From Dehalococcoidales bacterium (lineage in GTDB: Bacteria > Chloroflexota > Dehalococcoidia > Dehalococcoidales > UBA3254): a DNA stretch of 23,303 nucleotides. Both the position numbers and the translations under genes were made by a program. Each line of letters opens with the position of its first letter. The stretch's first letter is position 1. The notes beneath the pieces were generated by a model that was given only the letters and a program-made list of their open reading frames with translations, made no database searches and had not been told where the DNA came from. Positions 14,670-23,240 of the stretch are shown here, one piece after another. The DNA lies in the NCBI GenBank assembly GCA_016926695.1, contig JAFGOB010000023.1:1-23303 (forward strand). The letters are read 5' to 3'.

Positions 14670-15632
14670 ATGAATAGAAGGACAACAAGCATGTCACCAT
14701 CAAGCATGGCCAGGGGATTACCGGCAGAAAAAGCTGAACCGAAACAGCATGGTCCATTCGTCGACATGGTCATCAGGCTGGTTAAAGAAAAACCGCTTGG
14801 GCTCATCGGGGGAATTATTGTTCTGGGGTTATTCCTGATAGGGATACTCGCTAACGTTATCGCGCCTTACGGATACAATGAGATGATGTTAGGCGAACGC
14901 CTGAGTGCTCCTTCCGCCACGCATATTTTAGGAACTGACAACATGGGACGGGATATGCTGAGCCGTATTATTTTTGGTGCGCGTATCTCGATGATCGTCG
15001 GTCTGGCCGGAGCGGCCATCAGCGCGGTTGTCGGTTTCATTGTCGGAGGCATTTCCGGGTATTTTGGCGGGAAATTCGACATGTTTTTTCAAAGGTTTGT
15101 TGATGCCGTCATGTGCTTTCCATCCCTGATTCTTTACCTGACTATTATGGCTATTATCGGCCAGGGGTTGGTACCGGTAATTGTCGTTTTAGGCGTTACT
15201 ACCGGCTTTATGGCTTCAAGGACGATCCGAAGTGCCGTCATAGGGATCAAGCAAAACATGTATATCCAGGCCGCAGAAGCCTCAGGAACCAGAACAAAGA
15301 ACATAATCCTTCGTCACGTTCTGCCTAATATAATGCCTGTAATCATAGTTGGGTTCACACTTACGGTAGGCAGTATGGTCCTCTCTGAAGCAATGTTGAG
15401 CTTTTTGGGATATGGCGTCCCGCCTCCAACACCTACCTGGGGCAGCATGCTCCAAGGTTCAGCCCGCCGTTACATGCTGCAGGCTCCCTGGATGGCATTG
15501 TGGCCCGGTGTTGCCCTGGCTCTTGCAGTATATGGTATAAACATGTTCGGGGATGCTTTACGCGATTTATGGGATCCAAGGCTGAGGGGCGGATTAGGGC
15601 GCTATGGCAAAGTAAAAATAAAGAAGAGGTGA
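14670..15632 (+). CDS. dppC: ABC transporter permease, DppC/OppC-like
   Basis: The 320-residue permease has a cytosolic N-terminal tail, a first membrane span (GLIGGIIVLGLFLIGILANV, about 46-65), the family-typical HILGTDNMGRDMLSRIIFGA block (about 85-104), four to five more spans, and an EAA-type loop reading ASGTRTKNIILRHVLPNIMP. C-terminal PTWGSMLQ and MFGDALRDLWDPRL motifs are standard for DppC. The ATG at 14670 has AAGGGA upstream; ATG codons 7 and 12 residues in are possible alternatives. It starts 13 bases after dppB and its TGA overlaps the GTG start of the next gene, so the four genes are coupled. Confidence 0.94.
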   Translation: MNRRTTSMSPSSMARGLPAEKAEPKQHGPFVDMVIRLVKEKPLGLIGGIIVLGLFLIGILANVIAPYGYNEMMLGERLSAPSATHILGTDNMGRDMLSRIIFGARISMIVGLAGAAISAVVGFIVGGISGYFGGKFDMFFQRFVDAVMCFPSLILYLTIMAIIGQGLVPVIVVLGVTTGFMASRTIRSAVIGIKQNMYIQAAEASGTRTKNIILRHVLPNIMPVIIVGFTLTVGSMVLSEAMLSFLGYGVPPPTPTWGSMLQGSARRYMLQAPWMALWPGVALALAVYGINMFGDALRDLWDPRLRGGLGRYGKVKIKKR

Positions 15633-16639
15633 GCGCCATCGCAGACGTAGTATTGGACATCAAAAACCTAAAAACCTACTTCTATGTTAAGGACGGTGAA
15701 TTGAGGGCTGTTGACGGGCTGTCTTATAGCGTAAAGCAGGGAGAGTGCGTTGCATTGGTTGGAGAGAGTGCCTGCGGCAAAAGCGTCAGTGCTTTATCGA
15801 TCATGCGGCTCATACCGTACCCTCCAGGAATAATTGTTGGTGGCGAAATTATTTTTGAAGGCCGGAATATTTTAAAAGCCAGCGAGGAGGAGATGCGGCA
15901 AATAAGGGGCGGGCGCATCGCGATGATTTTCCAGGAACCAATGACTTCATTAAATCCGGTGTTAAGTATTAGTCGGCAGATATGCGAATCACTGAAACTT
16001 CATCTTTTCATGGACAAAGAAACTGCTGAAAAAGAGGCAGTGAAATTACTTAAGCTGGTAGGTATACCGGATGCAGAAAGGAGAATACACGATTACCCTC
16101 ACCAATTTAGCGGCGGAATGCAACAAAGAATAATGATCGCCATGGCGTTAAGCTGCAAGCCGTCTTTAGTCATCGCTGACGAACCGACGACTTCGGTTGA
16201 TGTTACTGTCCAGGCACAGCTTTTAGATTTGATAAATAATCTGCGGACTAAACTCAATACGGCGGTCGTTATCATTACTCACAATCTGGGGATCGTAGCC
16301 CGTTACGCCGATAGCGTGAATGTAATGTATGCCGGACGACTGGTAGAAAAAGGTCCGACAAACGCGCTCTATGAGGAGCCGCGTCATCCTTACACTTTAG
16401 GTCTGATCGCTTCGGTACCTCGCCTCGATTTACCCAGGGAGAAAAACCTCAAGGTTATCGAAGGTTTGCCTCCCGATTTGGCCCGATTATCAACTGATAT
16501 GTGTGCTTTCAGTCCCCGCTGTAAATTAGCGATCGACCGCTGTAAACAAGAGCGACCTGAGCTTGAAATGGTCGGTAAGGATCACTATGCAGCTTGTTTC
16601 AGGAGCGGTGAGATCAACCAGATAGCAGAGGTAAGTTAA
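15629..16639 (+). CDS. dppD: ABC transporter ATP-binding protein, DppD/OppD-like
   Basis: From GTG at 15629 the protein has 336 residues. It holds a Walker A GESACGKS (about 45-52), the signature FSGGMQQR, and a Walker [14 protein letters not shown]. The C-terminal oligopeptide/dipeptide extension carries four cysteines (CAFSPRC, then RCKQERP and AACF), a pattern now known to bind a [4Fe-4S] cluster in some DppD proteins. Walker A has Ala-Cys where Gly-Ser is more usual, still compatible with activity. Start choice: the frame is open further upstream, but that part overlaps dppC; a GTG that shares bases with the dppC TGA gives a normal N-terminus ([14 protein letters not shown]). Its ribosome-binding site is weak, so the start is uncertain by a few codons. 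It pairs with the DppF-like ATPase. Confidence 0.92.
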   Translation: MSAIADVVLDIKNLKTYFYVKDGELRAVDGLSYSVKQGECVALVGESACGKSVSALSIMRLIPYPPGIIVGGEIIFEGRNILKASEEEMRQIRGGRIAMIFQEPMTSLNPVLSISRQICESLKLHLFMDKETAEKEAVKLLKLVGIPDAERRIHDYPHQFSGGMQQRIMIAMALSCKPSLVIADEPTTSVDVTVQAQLLDLINNLRTKLNTAVVIITHNLGIVARYADSVNVMYAGRLVEKGPTNALYEEPRHPYTLGLIASVPRLDLPREKNLKVIEGLPPDLARLSTDMCAFSPRCKLAIDRCKQERPELEMVGKDHYAACFRSGEINQIAEVS

Positions 16640-17616
16640 TGACGGACAATGATATTCTGGTAGAAGTCAACAATTTACGTATGTACTTCCCGGTTACTGC
16701 TGGTGTGTTACGCCGGAAGGTAGCTGACGTGAAGGCAGTTGATGATGTCAGCTTATTTGTTCGGAGGGGAGAAACTCTTGGACTTGTCGGAGAGAGCGGG
16801 TGCGGGAAAACCACATTCGGTCGCAGCGTTCTGCAATTATACAAAGTCACTTCAGGAGAAGTAATTTTCGAGCACGGAGACCTTACGAAGCTCCACGGTG
16901 AAAAATTGAGAAGAATGCGCCGGCATATGCAGCTCATTTTTCAAGACCCTTACGCTTCACTGGACCCAAGGATGACGGCTGGGGATATCGTAGGTGAACC
17001 GCTTCTGGAGCACAACATCGCAAAAGGTAAAGAATATAAAGAAAAGGTCGCCGAGATCTTACGCATGGTTGATCTTGAGCCCCGTATGGCCGTACGCTAT
17101 CCTCATGAATTTAGCGGCGGCCAGAGACAACGCATCGGCATCGCCCGTGCATTGGCTGTAAGGCCAAAATTCGTCGTCTGCGATGAGCCTGTTTCAGCCT
17201 TGGACGTATCGATACAGGCACAGATAATCAGATTATTGATCGAATTAAAAGATGAACTTGGCCTGACTTATCTATTCATTGCCCATGATCTTTCGGTAGT
17301 CCGCCACATCTCCGACCGCGTTGCGGTCATGTACCTTGGCAAAATCGTTGAGATCACCGATAGCGACGAACTATATGCTAATCCGCTTCATCCCTATACC
17401 CAGGCATTGCTTTCCGCGGTCCCAATCCCTGAACCTTCAGTGGACCGACTCAGGACACGTATCATTCTGACCGGCGACGTTCCCAGTCCGATAAACCCAC
17501 CTCGAGGTTGCCATTTTCATCCCAGATGTCCCGTGTGTACAGATGGATGCAATGGGTACGACCCTGAGCTTAAAAATGTTGGCGGCGAGCACTGGGTCGC
17601 CTGCCACCGTGTTTGA
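16639..17616 (+). CDS. dppF: ABC transporter ATP-binding protein, DppF/OppF-like
   Basis: The 325-residue ATPase contains Walker A GESGCGKT (51-58), the Q-loop [10 protein letters not shown], signature FSGGQRQR, Walker [14 protein letters not shown] and the switch His in IAHDLS. The C-terminal extension carries a Cys cluster ([15 protein letters not shown] and VACH), again like the Fe-S-binding tails of the family. Its ATG overlaps the TAA of the dppD-like gene by one base, so they are translationally coupled. It ends the transporter operon; no strong terminator was found before the MarR gene 193 bases downstream, so some read-through is possible. Confidence 0.94.
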   Translation: MTDNDILVEVNNLRMYFPVTAGVLRRKVADVKAVDDVSLFVRRGETLGLVGESGCGKTTFGRSVLQLYKVTSGEVIFEHGDLTKLHGEKLRRMRRHMQLIFQDPYASLDPRMTAGDIVGEPLLEHNIAKGKEYKEKVAEILRMVDLEPRMAVRYPHEFSGGQRQRIGIARALAVRPKFVVCDEPVSALDVSIQAQIIRLLIELKDELGLTYLFIAHDLSVVRHISDRVAVMYLGKIVEITDSDELYANPLHPYTQALLSAVPIPEPSVDRLRTRIILTGDVPSPINPPRGCHFHPRCPVCTDGCNGYDPELKNVGGEHWVACHRV

Positions 17617-17718
17617 TTCTCTTGAAATCGTATTGACCCAGCCCCTTTTTTGAGCCGACAGCAGTTAAGAATTCCCCCGATTTAATAAACCTATTTGTCC
17701 GGTAAGATCTCCAAGATT

Positions 17719-17746
17719 ATTATACAAACTCTGAATATTGTATAAT
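17719..17746. promoter_or_regulatory. Perfect inverted repeat overlapping the marR -10 box (candidate autoregulatory operator)
   Basis: ATTATACAA (17719-17727) and TTGTATAAT (17738-17746) are exact reverse complements with a 10-base spacer, so half-site centres are 19 bases apart (about two helical turns). The right arm contains TATAAT at 17741-17746, a full consensus -10 about 60 bases before the MarR start codon. This is how MarR proteins commonly repress their own gene. Confidence 0.6.
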
Positions 17747-17809
17747 GGCATGTACCGCAGTATTTAATCGGAAATCTACTGAATCAAACGTACAAGACAG
17801 GTATTCTTT

Positions 17810-18313
17810 ATGACTGATGTAGTTCTGGATGAAATACAGAAAATCCGGAAGATGAAAAAAGAAGACGCGGACATTAATCTGCTGATTTTACTTGATCAAA
17901 CGAGTAGTGTTGTTGGGACCGCCGTAGAGCTTGAGCTTAAACATTTACGAATTTCCCAACCCCAGGTCAGGATTCTAAGCATGCTTTCCAGAGAAAATAA
18001 ACCCGTTACAATTGATCAATTGGCTAATTGGACTTTTAAAGAATTCAACTCAGTATATACTCTTCTCAACAGGATGGAAAAACGCGGTCTAGTAAAAAAA
18101 GTCAAAATGAAAGATGACTTGAGAACCTATATCGTTCCAACTGAAAAGGGTAGCGACCTGTATCATAAGAAAGTCACTGAAAATTCAATCCACCTTATAT
18201 TTGATACTCTATCAGATGAAGAAAAAACACAGTTTTTAAATTTGTTAAAACAGGTACGTGACGCTACGAGTAAAATCCTGGGTTTGGGTTTTAAACCGCA
18301 GTTTCTACAGTAA
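17810..18313 (+). CDS. MarR-family transcriptional regulator
   Basis: The 167-residue protein has the MarR build: an N-terminal dimerisation helix (to about residue 45), a winged helix-turn-helix at about 45-110 (QPQVRILSMLSRENKPVTID, LANWTFKEFNSVYTLLNRME as the recognition part, then the wing KVKMKDDLRTYIVPTEKG) and C-terminal helices (LSDEEKTQFLNLLKQV). It would bind a palindromic site as a dimer and release it on binding a small, often aromatic, ligand. The gene follows the ABC transporter operon and has its own promoter with a perfect inverted repeat, so autoregulation and control of the transporter are reasonable guesses. The ribosome-binding site (AGACAGG) is weak. Confidence 0.85.
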   Translation: MTDVVLDEIQKIRKMKKEDADINLLILLDQTSSVVGTAVELELKHLRISQPQVRILSMLSRENKPVTIDQLANWTFKEFNSVYTLLNRMEKRGLVKKVKMKDDLRTYIVPTEKGSDLYHKKVTENSIHLIFDTLSDEEKTQFLNLLKQVRDATSKILGLGFKPQFLQ

Positions 18314-18520
18314 CGATACCTCATTTTCATAACCAATATTTGCTGAAAAGTACAGGTTTGACAAGAGCGTCGGGTTAGAGAGCCCTTGCCTCATCATTAG
18401 ATTTCTGACTACACTCCGCAATCAGTCTGGTTTTGGTACCGTACGGTAGACAGAACCTTTCAATTGGTATTCTCGCTAGTACAAGAGAAATTTTTAACCC
18501 CAAGAGCTTAGAATTTAGCC

Positions 18521-19036
18521 CTAGACCATAGCCTCCACGAGAATCCTGATCCTTTTAGTCAGGAGATCTGCGGCCGGCCGATCATTCATCAATCCTCTTA
18601 GTGAGTATACGATAACTTCCGCTCGCTCCTCGCCGATGATTGGTTCCAGGCTACTGATGAACAGGTCCTGGTAACTTTTCTCAGTCTCTCTTGAAATCGA
18701 AACAAGCTCATCAAGCCAACTGTTCGCTTGTGGTGTCCTCTGGATATCGATATAGGGCTTGATTGTCCATTCATCGATAATACCCATTACCTTCTCCCTG
18801 TCAGTCAGGGTTGATGCTCGTAGCGCCATGGACTTCCTGAAGTGTTCAGCATTTATTGCATGGTTCATAGTGATGAACAGGTCACGTTTGTTCTTAAAAT
18901 AGGTGTACAGCGAGGCGCGGGAAATACCGGCCTTCCGGGCTACGTCCCTGAAACAGCATTTGGTATAGCCGTAAGATGAAAAACACTCGAAAGCAGCTTC
19001 GAGTATCAGTGCCTTTTTCCGGTCGGTACTACTCAT
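18521..19036 (-). CDS. TetR-family transcriptional regulator
   Basis: The protein (171 aa) begins with a standard TetR DNA-binding domain: ILEAAFECFSSYGYTKCCFR, then DVARKAGISRASLYTYFKNK (residues about 30-49) as the helix-turn-helix, followed by RDLF. The remaining helical domain binds an unknown ligand and mediates dimerisation; it is slightly short for the family. It is divergent from the lipase-gldA-dhaKL operon across 160 bases that contain interleaved inverted repeats over the operon promoter, so it most likely represses that operon and perhaps itself. The ATG at 19036 has only a weak ribosome-binding site (AAGACGGA). The 207-base interval 18314-18520 between this gene and the convergent MarR gene shows no gene. 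Confidence 0.9.
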   Translation of the reverse strand: MSSTDRKKALILEAAFECFSSYGYTKCCFRDVARKAGISRASLYTYFKNKRDLFITMNHAINAEHFRKSMALRASTLTDREKVMGIIDEWTIKPYIDIQRTPQANSWLDELVSISRETEKSYQDLFISSLEPIIGEERAEVIVYSLRGLMNDRPAADLLTKRIRILVEAMV

Positions 19037-19129
19037 TCCGTCTTAACCCATCACCACTTTTCGTGGCCTATTATACATCATGCAGCCGTCTTATTATAAC
19101 CGACTCCACAGCAGCAATGCAGTTGAATA

Positions 19130-19160
19130 TGGACATATTGACTAGAAATGTCCAATATGT
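19130..19160. promoter_or_regulatory. Interleaved inverted repeats, candidate TetR operator
   Basis: ACATATTG (19133-19140) pairs with CAATATGT (19153-19160), 8 of 8 bases with a 12-base spacer. A second pair, TGGACAT (19130-19136) and ATGTCCA (19148-19154), is nested within it. The block covers the -35 box and spacer of the lipase promoter, which is where a TetR repressor would act. Confidence 0.55.
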
Positions 19161-19167
19161 TAATAAT
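19138..19167 (+). promoter_or_regulatory. Promoter of the lipase-gldA-dhaKL operon
   Basis: TTGACT (19138-19143, 5/6) and AATAAT (19162-19167, 5/6) are 18 bases apart and lie 30 bases before the lipase ATG. The -35 box is embedded in the candidate TetR operator. Confidence 0.55.
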
Positions 19168-19196
19168 GGGGCAAATATAGTAAGCAGGGGGACGTA

Positions 19197-19982
19197 ATGC
19201 AGCACGAAGAATCCAGTTTTAAAGGTTTGAAAGACTTCAACATTTATTACCAGAAATGGCTCCCTTCTGCGAAAATCAAAGCCGTCCTGTTGATTTCCCA
19301 TGGCTTTGCCGAGCATAGCAGCCGGTATGCCAACGTGGTCAATCATTTCGTGCCAAAGGGATACGCCATTTATGCTCTGGATCACCGTGGACACGGCCGA
19401 TCGGACGGCGAGAGGGTGCGGACAGAGAGCTTTTATGATTACGTAGATGACCTGAAGACATTCTTTAATATCGTACGGCAGGAAATGCCCGATAACAAAA
19501 TATTCCTGATAGGTCATAGTATGGGTTCCATGATTGCTTTGTTATATACCGCCAGATATCAGAAGGAACTTGCCGGGCTGGTTACCTCCGGTGGAGGTAT
19601 GGCCAGGCCTGGAGATCCCCCGATGGCCCGGCGTCCCGCCGGCGAATCTCTTCCTTCCGCGATGCTGAGTCGCGACCCGTCCGTCATTGAGGCTTATGAG
19701 AATGATCCCCTTGTCTATCGTGGTCCCATTCCCACGGACCTGGCACTCTTCAGTGCGGCTGGCGAAATCCCGGAAACCGTACCTCGTATAACCATTCCGG
19801 TACTCATCATGGCCGGGAACGGAGGTCCGGACGGAGCGCGAAGCCAGGTTTTGTATGAATATATCGGTTCCAGCGATAAAACGCTTAAGTTATATGAAGA
19901 TTTACTCCACGAAATTTTCAATGAACCGGAGTATCCCTTGGTCATGGCTGACCTGGAACGATGGCTGGTTGCGCATCTCTAG
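19197..19982 (+). CDS. Alpha/beta hydrolase, monoacylglycerol lipase-like
   Basis: The 261-residue enzyme has the Hydrolase_4 / monoacylglycerol lipase pattern: oxyanion-hole region LLISHGFAEHSSRY (31-44), the strand-turn YALDHRGHGRSDG (59-71), the nucleophile elbow GHSMGS with Ser108, and catalytic His239 in DLLHEIFNEP. The acid is less regular: where relatives read HGGxDxIVD, this protein has MAGNGGPDGARS, making Asp212 the candidate. Family members cleave a fatty acid from monoacylglycerol to give glycerol; the glycerol dehydrogenase and dihydroxyacetone kinase genes downstream make that reaction attractive here. There is no signal peptide, so it would act inside the cell. AGGGGG precedes the ATG by a few bases. 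First gene of the operon divergent from tetR. Confidence 0.87.
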   Translation: MQHEESSFKGLKDFNIYYQKWLPSAKIKAVLLISHGFAEHSSRYANVVNHFVPKGYAIYALDHRGHGRSDGERVRTESFYDYVDDLKTFFNIVRQEMPDNKIFLIGHSMGSMIALLYTARYQKELAGLVTSGGGMARPGDPPMARRPAGESLPSAMLSRDPSVIEAYENDPLVYRGPIPTDLALFSAAGEIPETVPRITIPVLIMAGNGGPDGARSQVLYEYIGSSDKTLKLYEDLLHEIFNEPEYPLVMADLERWLVAHL

Positions 19983-20080
19983 GTCTGTCGCTGATTGTTT
20001 TCCACAGAAGCGCCATCGTTACTTGAGTTGCCTGTGAGGCAGTTATTACCTGGTAGTAAAGTACAAGGAGTAAGAGATAA

Positions 20081-21220
20081 ATGCGAAAATCGTTTATTTG
20101 CCCGACGAAGTACGTGCAAGGCGAAGATGAAATACTAAACCTCGGGTATTTTGTCAAGACATTTGGCGCATCAGCCCTGCTGATTGCTCATCCTGATGAT
20201 GTAACGCGTGTCAAAGACAAACTGGATGATACCGCGACCAGGTTCGGGGTTACCTTTGTTGAGAGTGGATTCAACGGAGAGTGTTCCCGTCCGGAAATCC
20301 AGAGGTTGAAGGAAATAGCGGTAGCACAAAGCTGCAGTTGCGTAGTCGGTCTGGGCGGCGGTAAAGCGATCGATACCGCTAAATGCGTGGCCCGTGGAGA
20401 AGCCCTTATCATCGTGCCGACCATTGCCGCTACGGATGCCCCGACGAGCCATTCTGCGGTCATCTACACTCCTGAAGGCGCTTTCGAAGATTATGACTAT
20501 TTTAAACAAAGTCCGAGCGTTGTCCTGGTTGACACCACTGTTATAGCCAGGGCACCTACTCGTTTCCTCGTATCCGGCATGGGTGATGCCTTGTCTACTT
20601 ACTTTGAAGCCCGGGCGACCGCCAATTCTTACTCCAACGTAAATGCAGGGCTGCCATGTGGGTACCGCGAGGGCGCCTGCGGACCGGCCAAAGGTACCAA
20701 TGCCGCGTTAGCGTTGGCCACGCTTTGCTACAGGACGCTTATCAAAGATGGTTTGAAAGCCAAATTGGCCTGCGATCTCAACATGGTTACACCAGCGCTT
20801 GAGAACATCATCGAAGCCAATATCCTGCTCTCCGGGCTCGGTTTCGAGAGCGGTGGGCTAGCCGGCGCTCATGCCATCCACGATGGACTGACTATCCTCG
20901 GCGGAACACACAAATATTATCATGGAGAAAAAGTCGCCTTCGGCACGTTGGCCCAACTCATACTGGAGAATTCCCCGATAGAAAAGATTCACGAAGTCCT
21001 GGATTTCTGCCTGGAAGTCGGCCTTCCTGTTTGCCTTGCCGACATAGGCGTCGACAATATCTCCGAAGAAGAACTTGCAGCCGTAGCTGAAAAATCCTGC
21101 ATTGCCGAAGAGTCGATACATTCGATGCCCTTTCCGATAATGGCAGCCAATGTATCATCTGCGATCATGGTAGCCGACAAAATCGGGAAAGACTACAAAA
21201 ACCGGAAAGCCTGCAAATGA
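20081..21220 (+). CDS. gldA: Glycerol dehydrogenase (NAD+, metal-dependent)
   Basis: This 379-residue protein matches GldA, which oxidises glycerol to dihydroxyacetone with NAD+ and a divalent metal (usually Zn). The N-terminal FICPTKYVQGEDE is typical. The nucleotide site shows GLGGGKAIDTAK (about 90-101) and VPTIAATDAPTS (112-123). Metal ligands expected from characterised GldA map to Asp169 in SGMGDALST, His264 in GAHAIHDG and His281 in YYHGEKVAFG. Length equals the family norm apart from a short C-terminal tail. AAGGAG stands 10 bases upstream of the ATG. It lies 98 bases after the lipase gene, and its stop overlaps the next start as ATGA, so it is translationally coupled to the kinase. 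Confidence 0.95.
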   Translation: MRKSFICPTKYVQGEDEILNLGYFVKTFGASALLIAHPDDVTRVKDKLDDTATRFGVTFVESGFNGECSRPEIQRLKEIAVAQSCSCVVGLGGGKAIDTAKCVARGEALIIVPTIAATDAPTSHSAVIYTPEGAFEDYDYFKQSPSVVLVDTTVIARAPTRFLVSGMGDALSTYFEARATANSYSNVNAGLPCGYREGACGPAKGTNAALALATLCYRTLIKDGLKAKLACDLNMVTPALENIIEANILLSGLGFESGGLAGAHAIHDGLTILGGTHKYYHGEKVAFGTLAQLILENSPIEKIHEVLDFCLEVGLPVCLADIGVDNISEEELAAVAEKSCIAEESIHSMPFPIMAANVSSAIMVADKIGKDYKNRKACK

Positions 21221-22977
21221 AAAAGATAATCAATAAACCGGAGAACATTGTTACCGAGATGTGCACCGGCTTGGTGCTGTCATGCCCTGACCTGGAATTT
21301 ATCAAGAAGTACAAGATCATTAAAAAGAGAAAAATCGATGAAGACAAGGTAAGCTTGATCAGCGGCGGAGGCAGCGGCCATGAACCGGCTCATGCTGGCT
21401 TTGTCGGTAAGGGCATGCTGGATGCCGCAGTGTGCGGTGATGTGTTCGCGTCGCCATCTCAGGTGCAGGTCTACCAGGCCATAAAAGCTACTGCCGGTAA
21501 AAAGGGAACCCTGCTGATAATCAAAAACTATAGCGGCGACATGATGAATTTCAAGAACGCCGCATACCTTGCCGGTGAAGACGGCCTCATGGTCGATTAT
21601 GTGAAAGTAGATGATGATATCGCGGTGCAGGACAGCCTCTATACCGTTGGGCGCCGGGGGATCGCTGGCACCGTTTTCGTTCATAAGGCAGCAGGCGCCG
21701 CCGCTGAGAGTGGAATGACGCTGAAGGAGGTTAAAGCCGTAGCGGAAAAAGCCATTGCCAATGTCCGCAGCATAGGTTTTGCTCTTACTTCCTGTACAGT
21801 ACCGGCTAAGGGAAGTCCGACCTTCGATCTTGGTGAAATGCAGATAGAATATGGTGTCGGTATCCATGGTGAACCCGGCATCAGGCGTGAGGAAATTTCA
21901 TCTGCGGACGAACTATCACGCAGAATGGTAACGGCTTTATTGAAAGACCTGAGCATCGAGAATGGTGCAAAGGAAGAAATAGCCTTACTGATCAACGGGT
22001 TCGGGGGCACGCCGTTACAAGAACTCTACCTGCTTAATAACGCAGTAACCCGTGAACTGGCTGAAAAGGGCATCAAGATCAACCGGGTATTCGTCGGAAA
22101 CTATATGACAAGCATAGACATGGCCGGAGCCTCGATTTCGATCATGAAGCTCGATGATGAATTGAAAGAACTTCTTGCTGCGTATTGTGATACGCCGGGA
22201 TTCAAGGTTTCCGGGCCGGTCGAGATTGTCGAGTATGCTGGTATCGAACAAGATGACATCAAAGACGAACAGGTGCGTTTTACATCTACAACAAGTCCAT
22301 CGTATGCAACTCTGGACGAAGCTACAATCAATCTGAATAATATCATCTACATCATTGACAAGATGAGCGAAATAATCATCGCCAATGAAGTTGCGTTTTG
22401 CGAGCTGGACTCTCATGCCGGCGACGGTGATTTCGGGATGAGTATCGCCAAGGGATTCAAGCAGTTAAAGCGGGAGTGGGATGATATCGTGACCAAAAAA
22501 GCCGATGATATCGGCAGCTTTTTGGAGGCTATCTCTCTGGTCATTATGGAGCATTGCGGCGGCGCATCCGGTCCGATCTGGGGATCGGCGTTCAGAGCCG
22601 CCGGTAGAAGCGCCGGCGCCAGGACAGAATTGACCGCCAGCGACTTTGCCGAGATGATACAGGCGGCAGTAAAAGGCATCCAAATCACGGGCGAGCGTTC
22701 CTTCGGGCGCGGTGCCATGCCAGGCGATAAAACGCTGATAGACGCTCTGGTACCTTATGCTGATTCCTGGACGGCCAGCACAGCATCAGGCGATAGTCTG
22801 ACTTCGGCCTTCAGGAAAGCCGCCACGGCGGCGGTAGCCGGTGCCAAGAGTACGGAACAAATAGTCGCCAGAATGGGGCGCGCGGGCAATATCGGAGACA
22901 GAAGCCTCGGTTATCCGGATGCAGGCGCACACGCACTGGGCGTTATTTTTACCTATATTGCGGATGCACTGAAATAA
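21217..22977 (+). CDS. dhaK: Dihydroxyacetone kinase, ATP-dependent DhaK-DhaL fusion
   Basis: The 586-residue protein joins both kinase domains, as in the single-chain ATP-using enzymes (for example Citrobacter), not the PTS-dependent three-subunit type. The DhaK domain (about 1-335) has the substrate site GGGSGHEPAHAGFVGKG (50-66) with His55 and Asp108 in YSGDMMNF, and GVGIHGEPG with His217, the residue that binds dihydroxyacetone covalently. After a linker, the DhaL domain (about 365-586) has the Mg-ATP motif ELDSHAGDGDFG with Asp398, Asp403 and Asp405, GGASGPIWGSAF, MPGDKTLIDAL and the closing GNIGDRSLGYPDAGA. It phosphorylates dihydroxyacetone to DHAP, feeding glycolysis. The ATG overlaps the gldA stop by 4 bases. 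No DhaM/PTS gene is seen. Confidence 0.95.
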   Translation: MKKIINKPENIVTEMCTGLVLSCPDLEFIKKYKIIKKRKIDEDKVSLISGGGSGHEPAHAGFVGKGMLDAAVCGDVFASPSQVQVYQAIKATAGKKGTLLIIKNYSGDMMNFKNAAYLAGEDGLMVDYVKVDDDIAVQDSLYTVGRRGIAGTVFVHKAAGAAAESGMTLKEVKAVAEKAIANVRSIGFALTSCTVPAKGSPTFDLGEMQIEYGVGIHGEPGIRREEISSADELSRRMVTALLKDLSIENGAKEEIALLINGFGGTPLQELYLLNNAVTRELAEKGIKINRVFVGNYMTSIDMAGASISIMKLDDELKELLAAYCDTPGFKVSGPVEIVEYAGIEQDDIKDEQVRFTSTTSPSYATLDEATINLNNIIYIIDKMSEIIIANEVAFCELDSHAGDGDFGMSIAKGFKQLKREWDDIVTKKADDIGSFLEAISLVIMEHCGGASGPIWGSAFRAAGRSAGARTELTASDFAEMIQAAVKGIQITGERSFGRGAMPGDKTLIDALVPYADSWTASTASGDSLTSAFRKAATAAVAGAKSTEQIVARMGRAGNIGDRSLGYPDAGAHALGVIFTYIADALK

Positions 22978-23217
22978 ACCATAGAACCCGATCTTTTTGA
23001 GATCAGATTTAACGCAGACTATTGTCCTCAGATGCCGGTAGTGTTTAGTCGAGACTAGATCTCACTCCCGCTATTGCAGGTGACGACAACGATTGATCGC
23101 ATTTACCAACTATTGGATTGGTGGGCGATACTGTACGAAAGACAGAACTAATATCTTCGAACTATCGTTTAACATTTTACTTAAAAAACACGTTAACTGA
23201 AGCCGGGGATTAGGCTC

Positions 23218-23240
23218 CAACAACAATATTATTGTTGTTG
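23218..23240. repeat. Perfect 10-bp inverted repeat near the window end
   Basis: CAACAACAAT and ATTGTTGTTG are exact reverse complements around a 3-base ATT loop. It lies in the 326-base stretch after the kinase gene, which otherwise shows no gene inside the window. It has no T tract, so it is more likely an operator or structural element for a gene beyond the edge than a terminator. Confidence 0.4.

Noticed and set aside
15500..15628. Longer N-terminus for the DppD-like ATPase starting at 15500
   Set aside because: It would overlap the dppC-like gene by 133 bases, and the added residues have no ATPase similarity; the GTG at 15629 gives the normal family start.
22990..23004. Hairpin GATCT-TTTTG-AGATC after the kinase gene as a terminator
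   Set aside because: Only a 5-bp stem with no T run after it; too weak to call.
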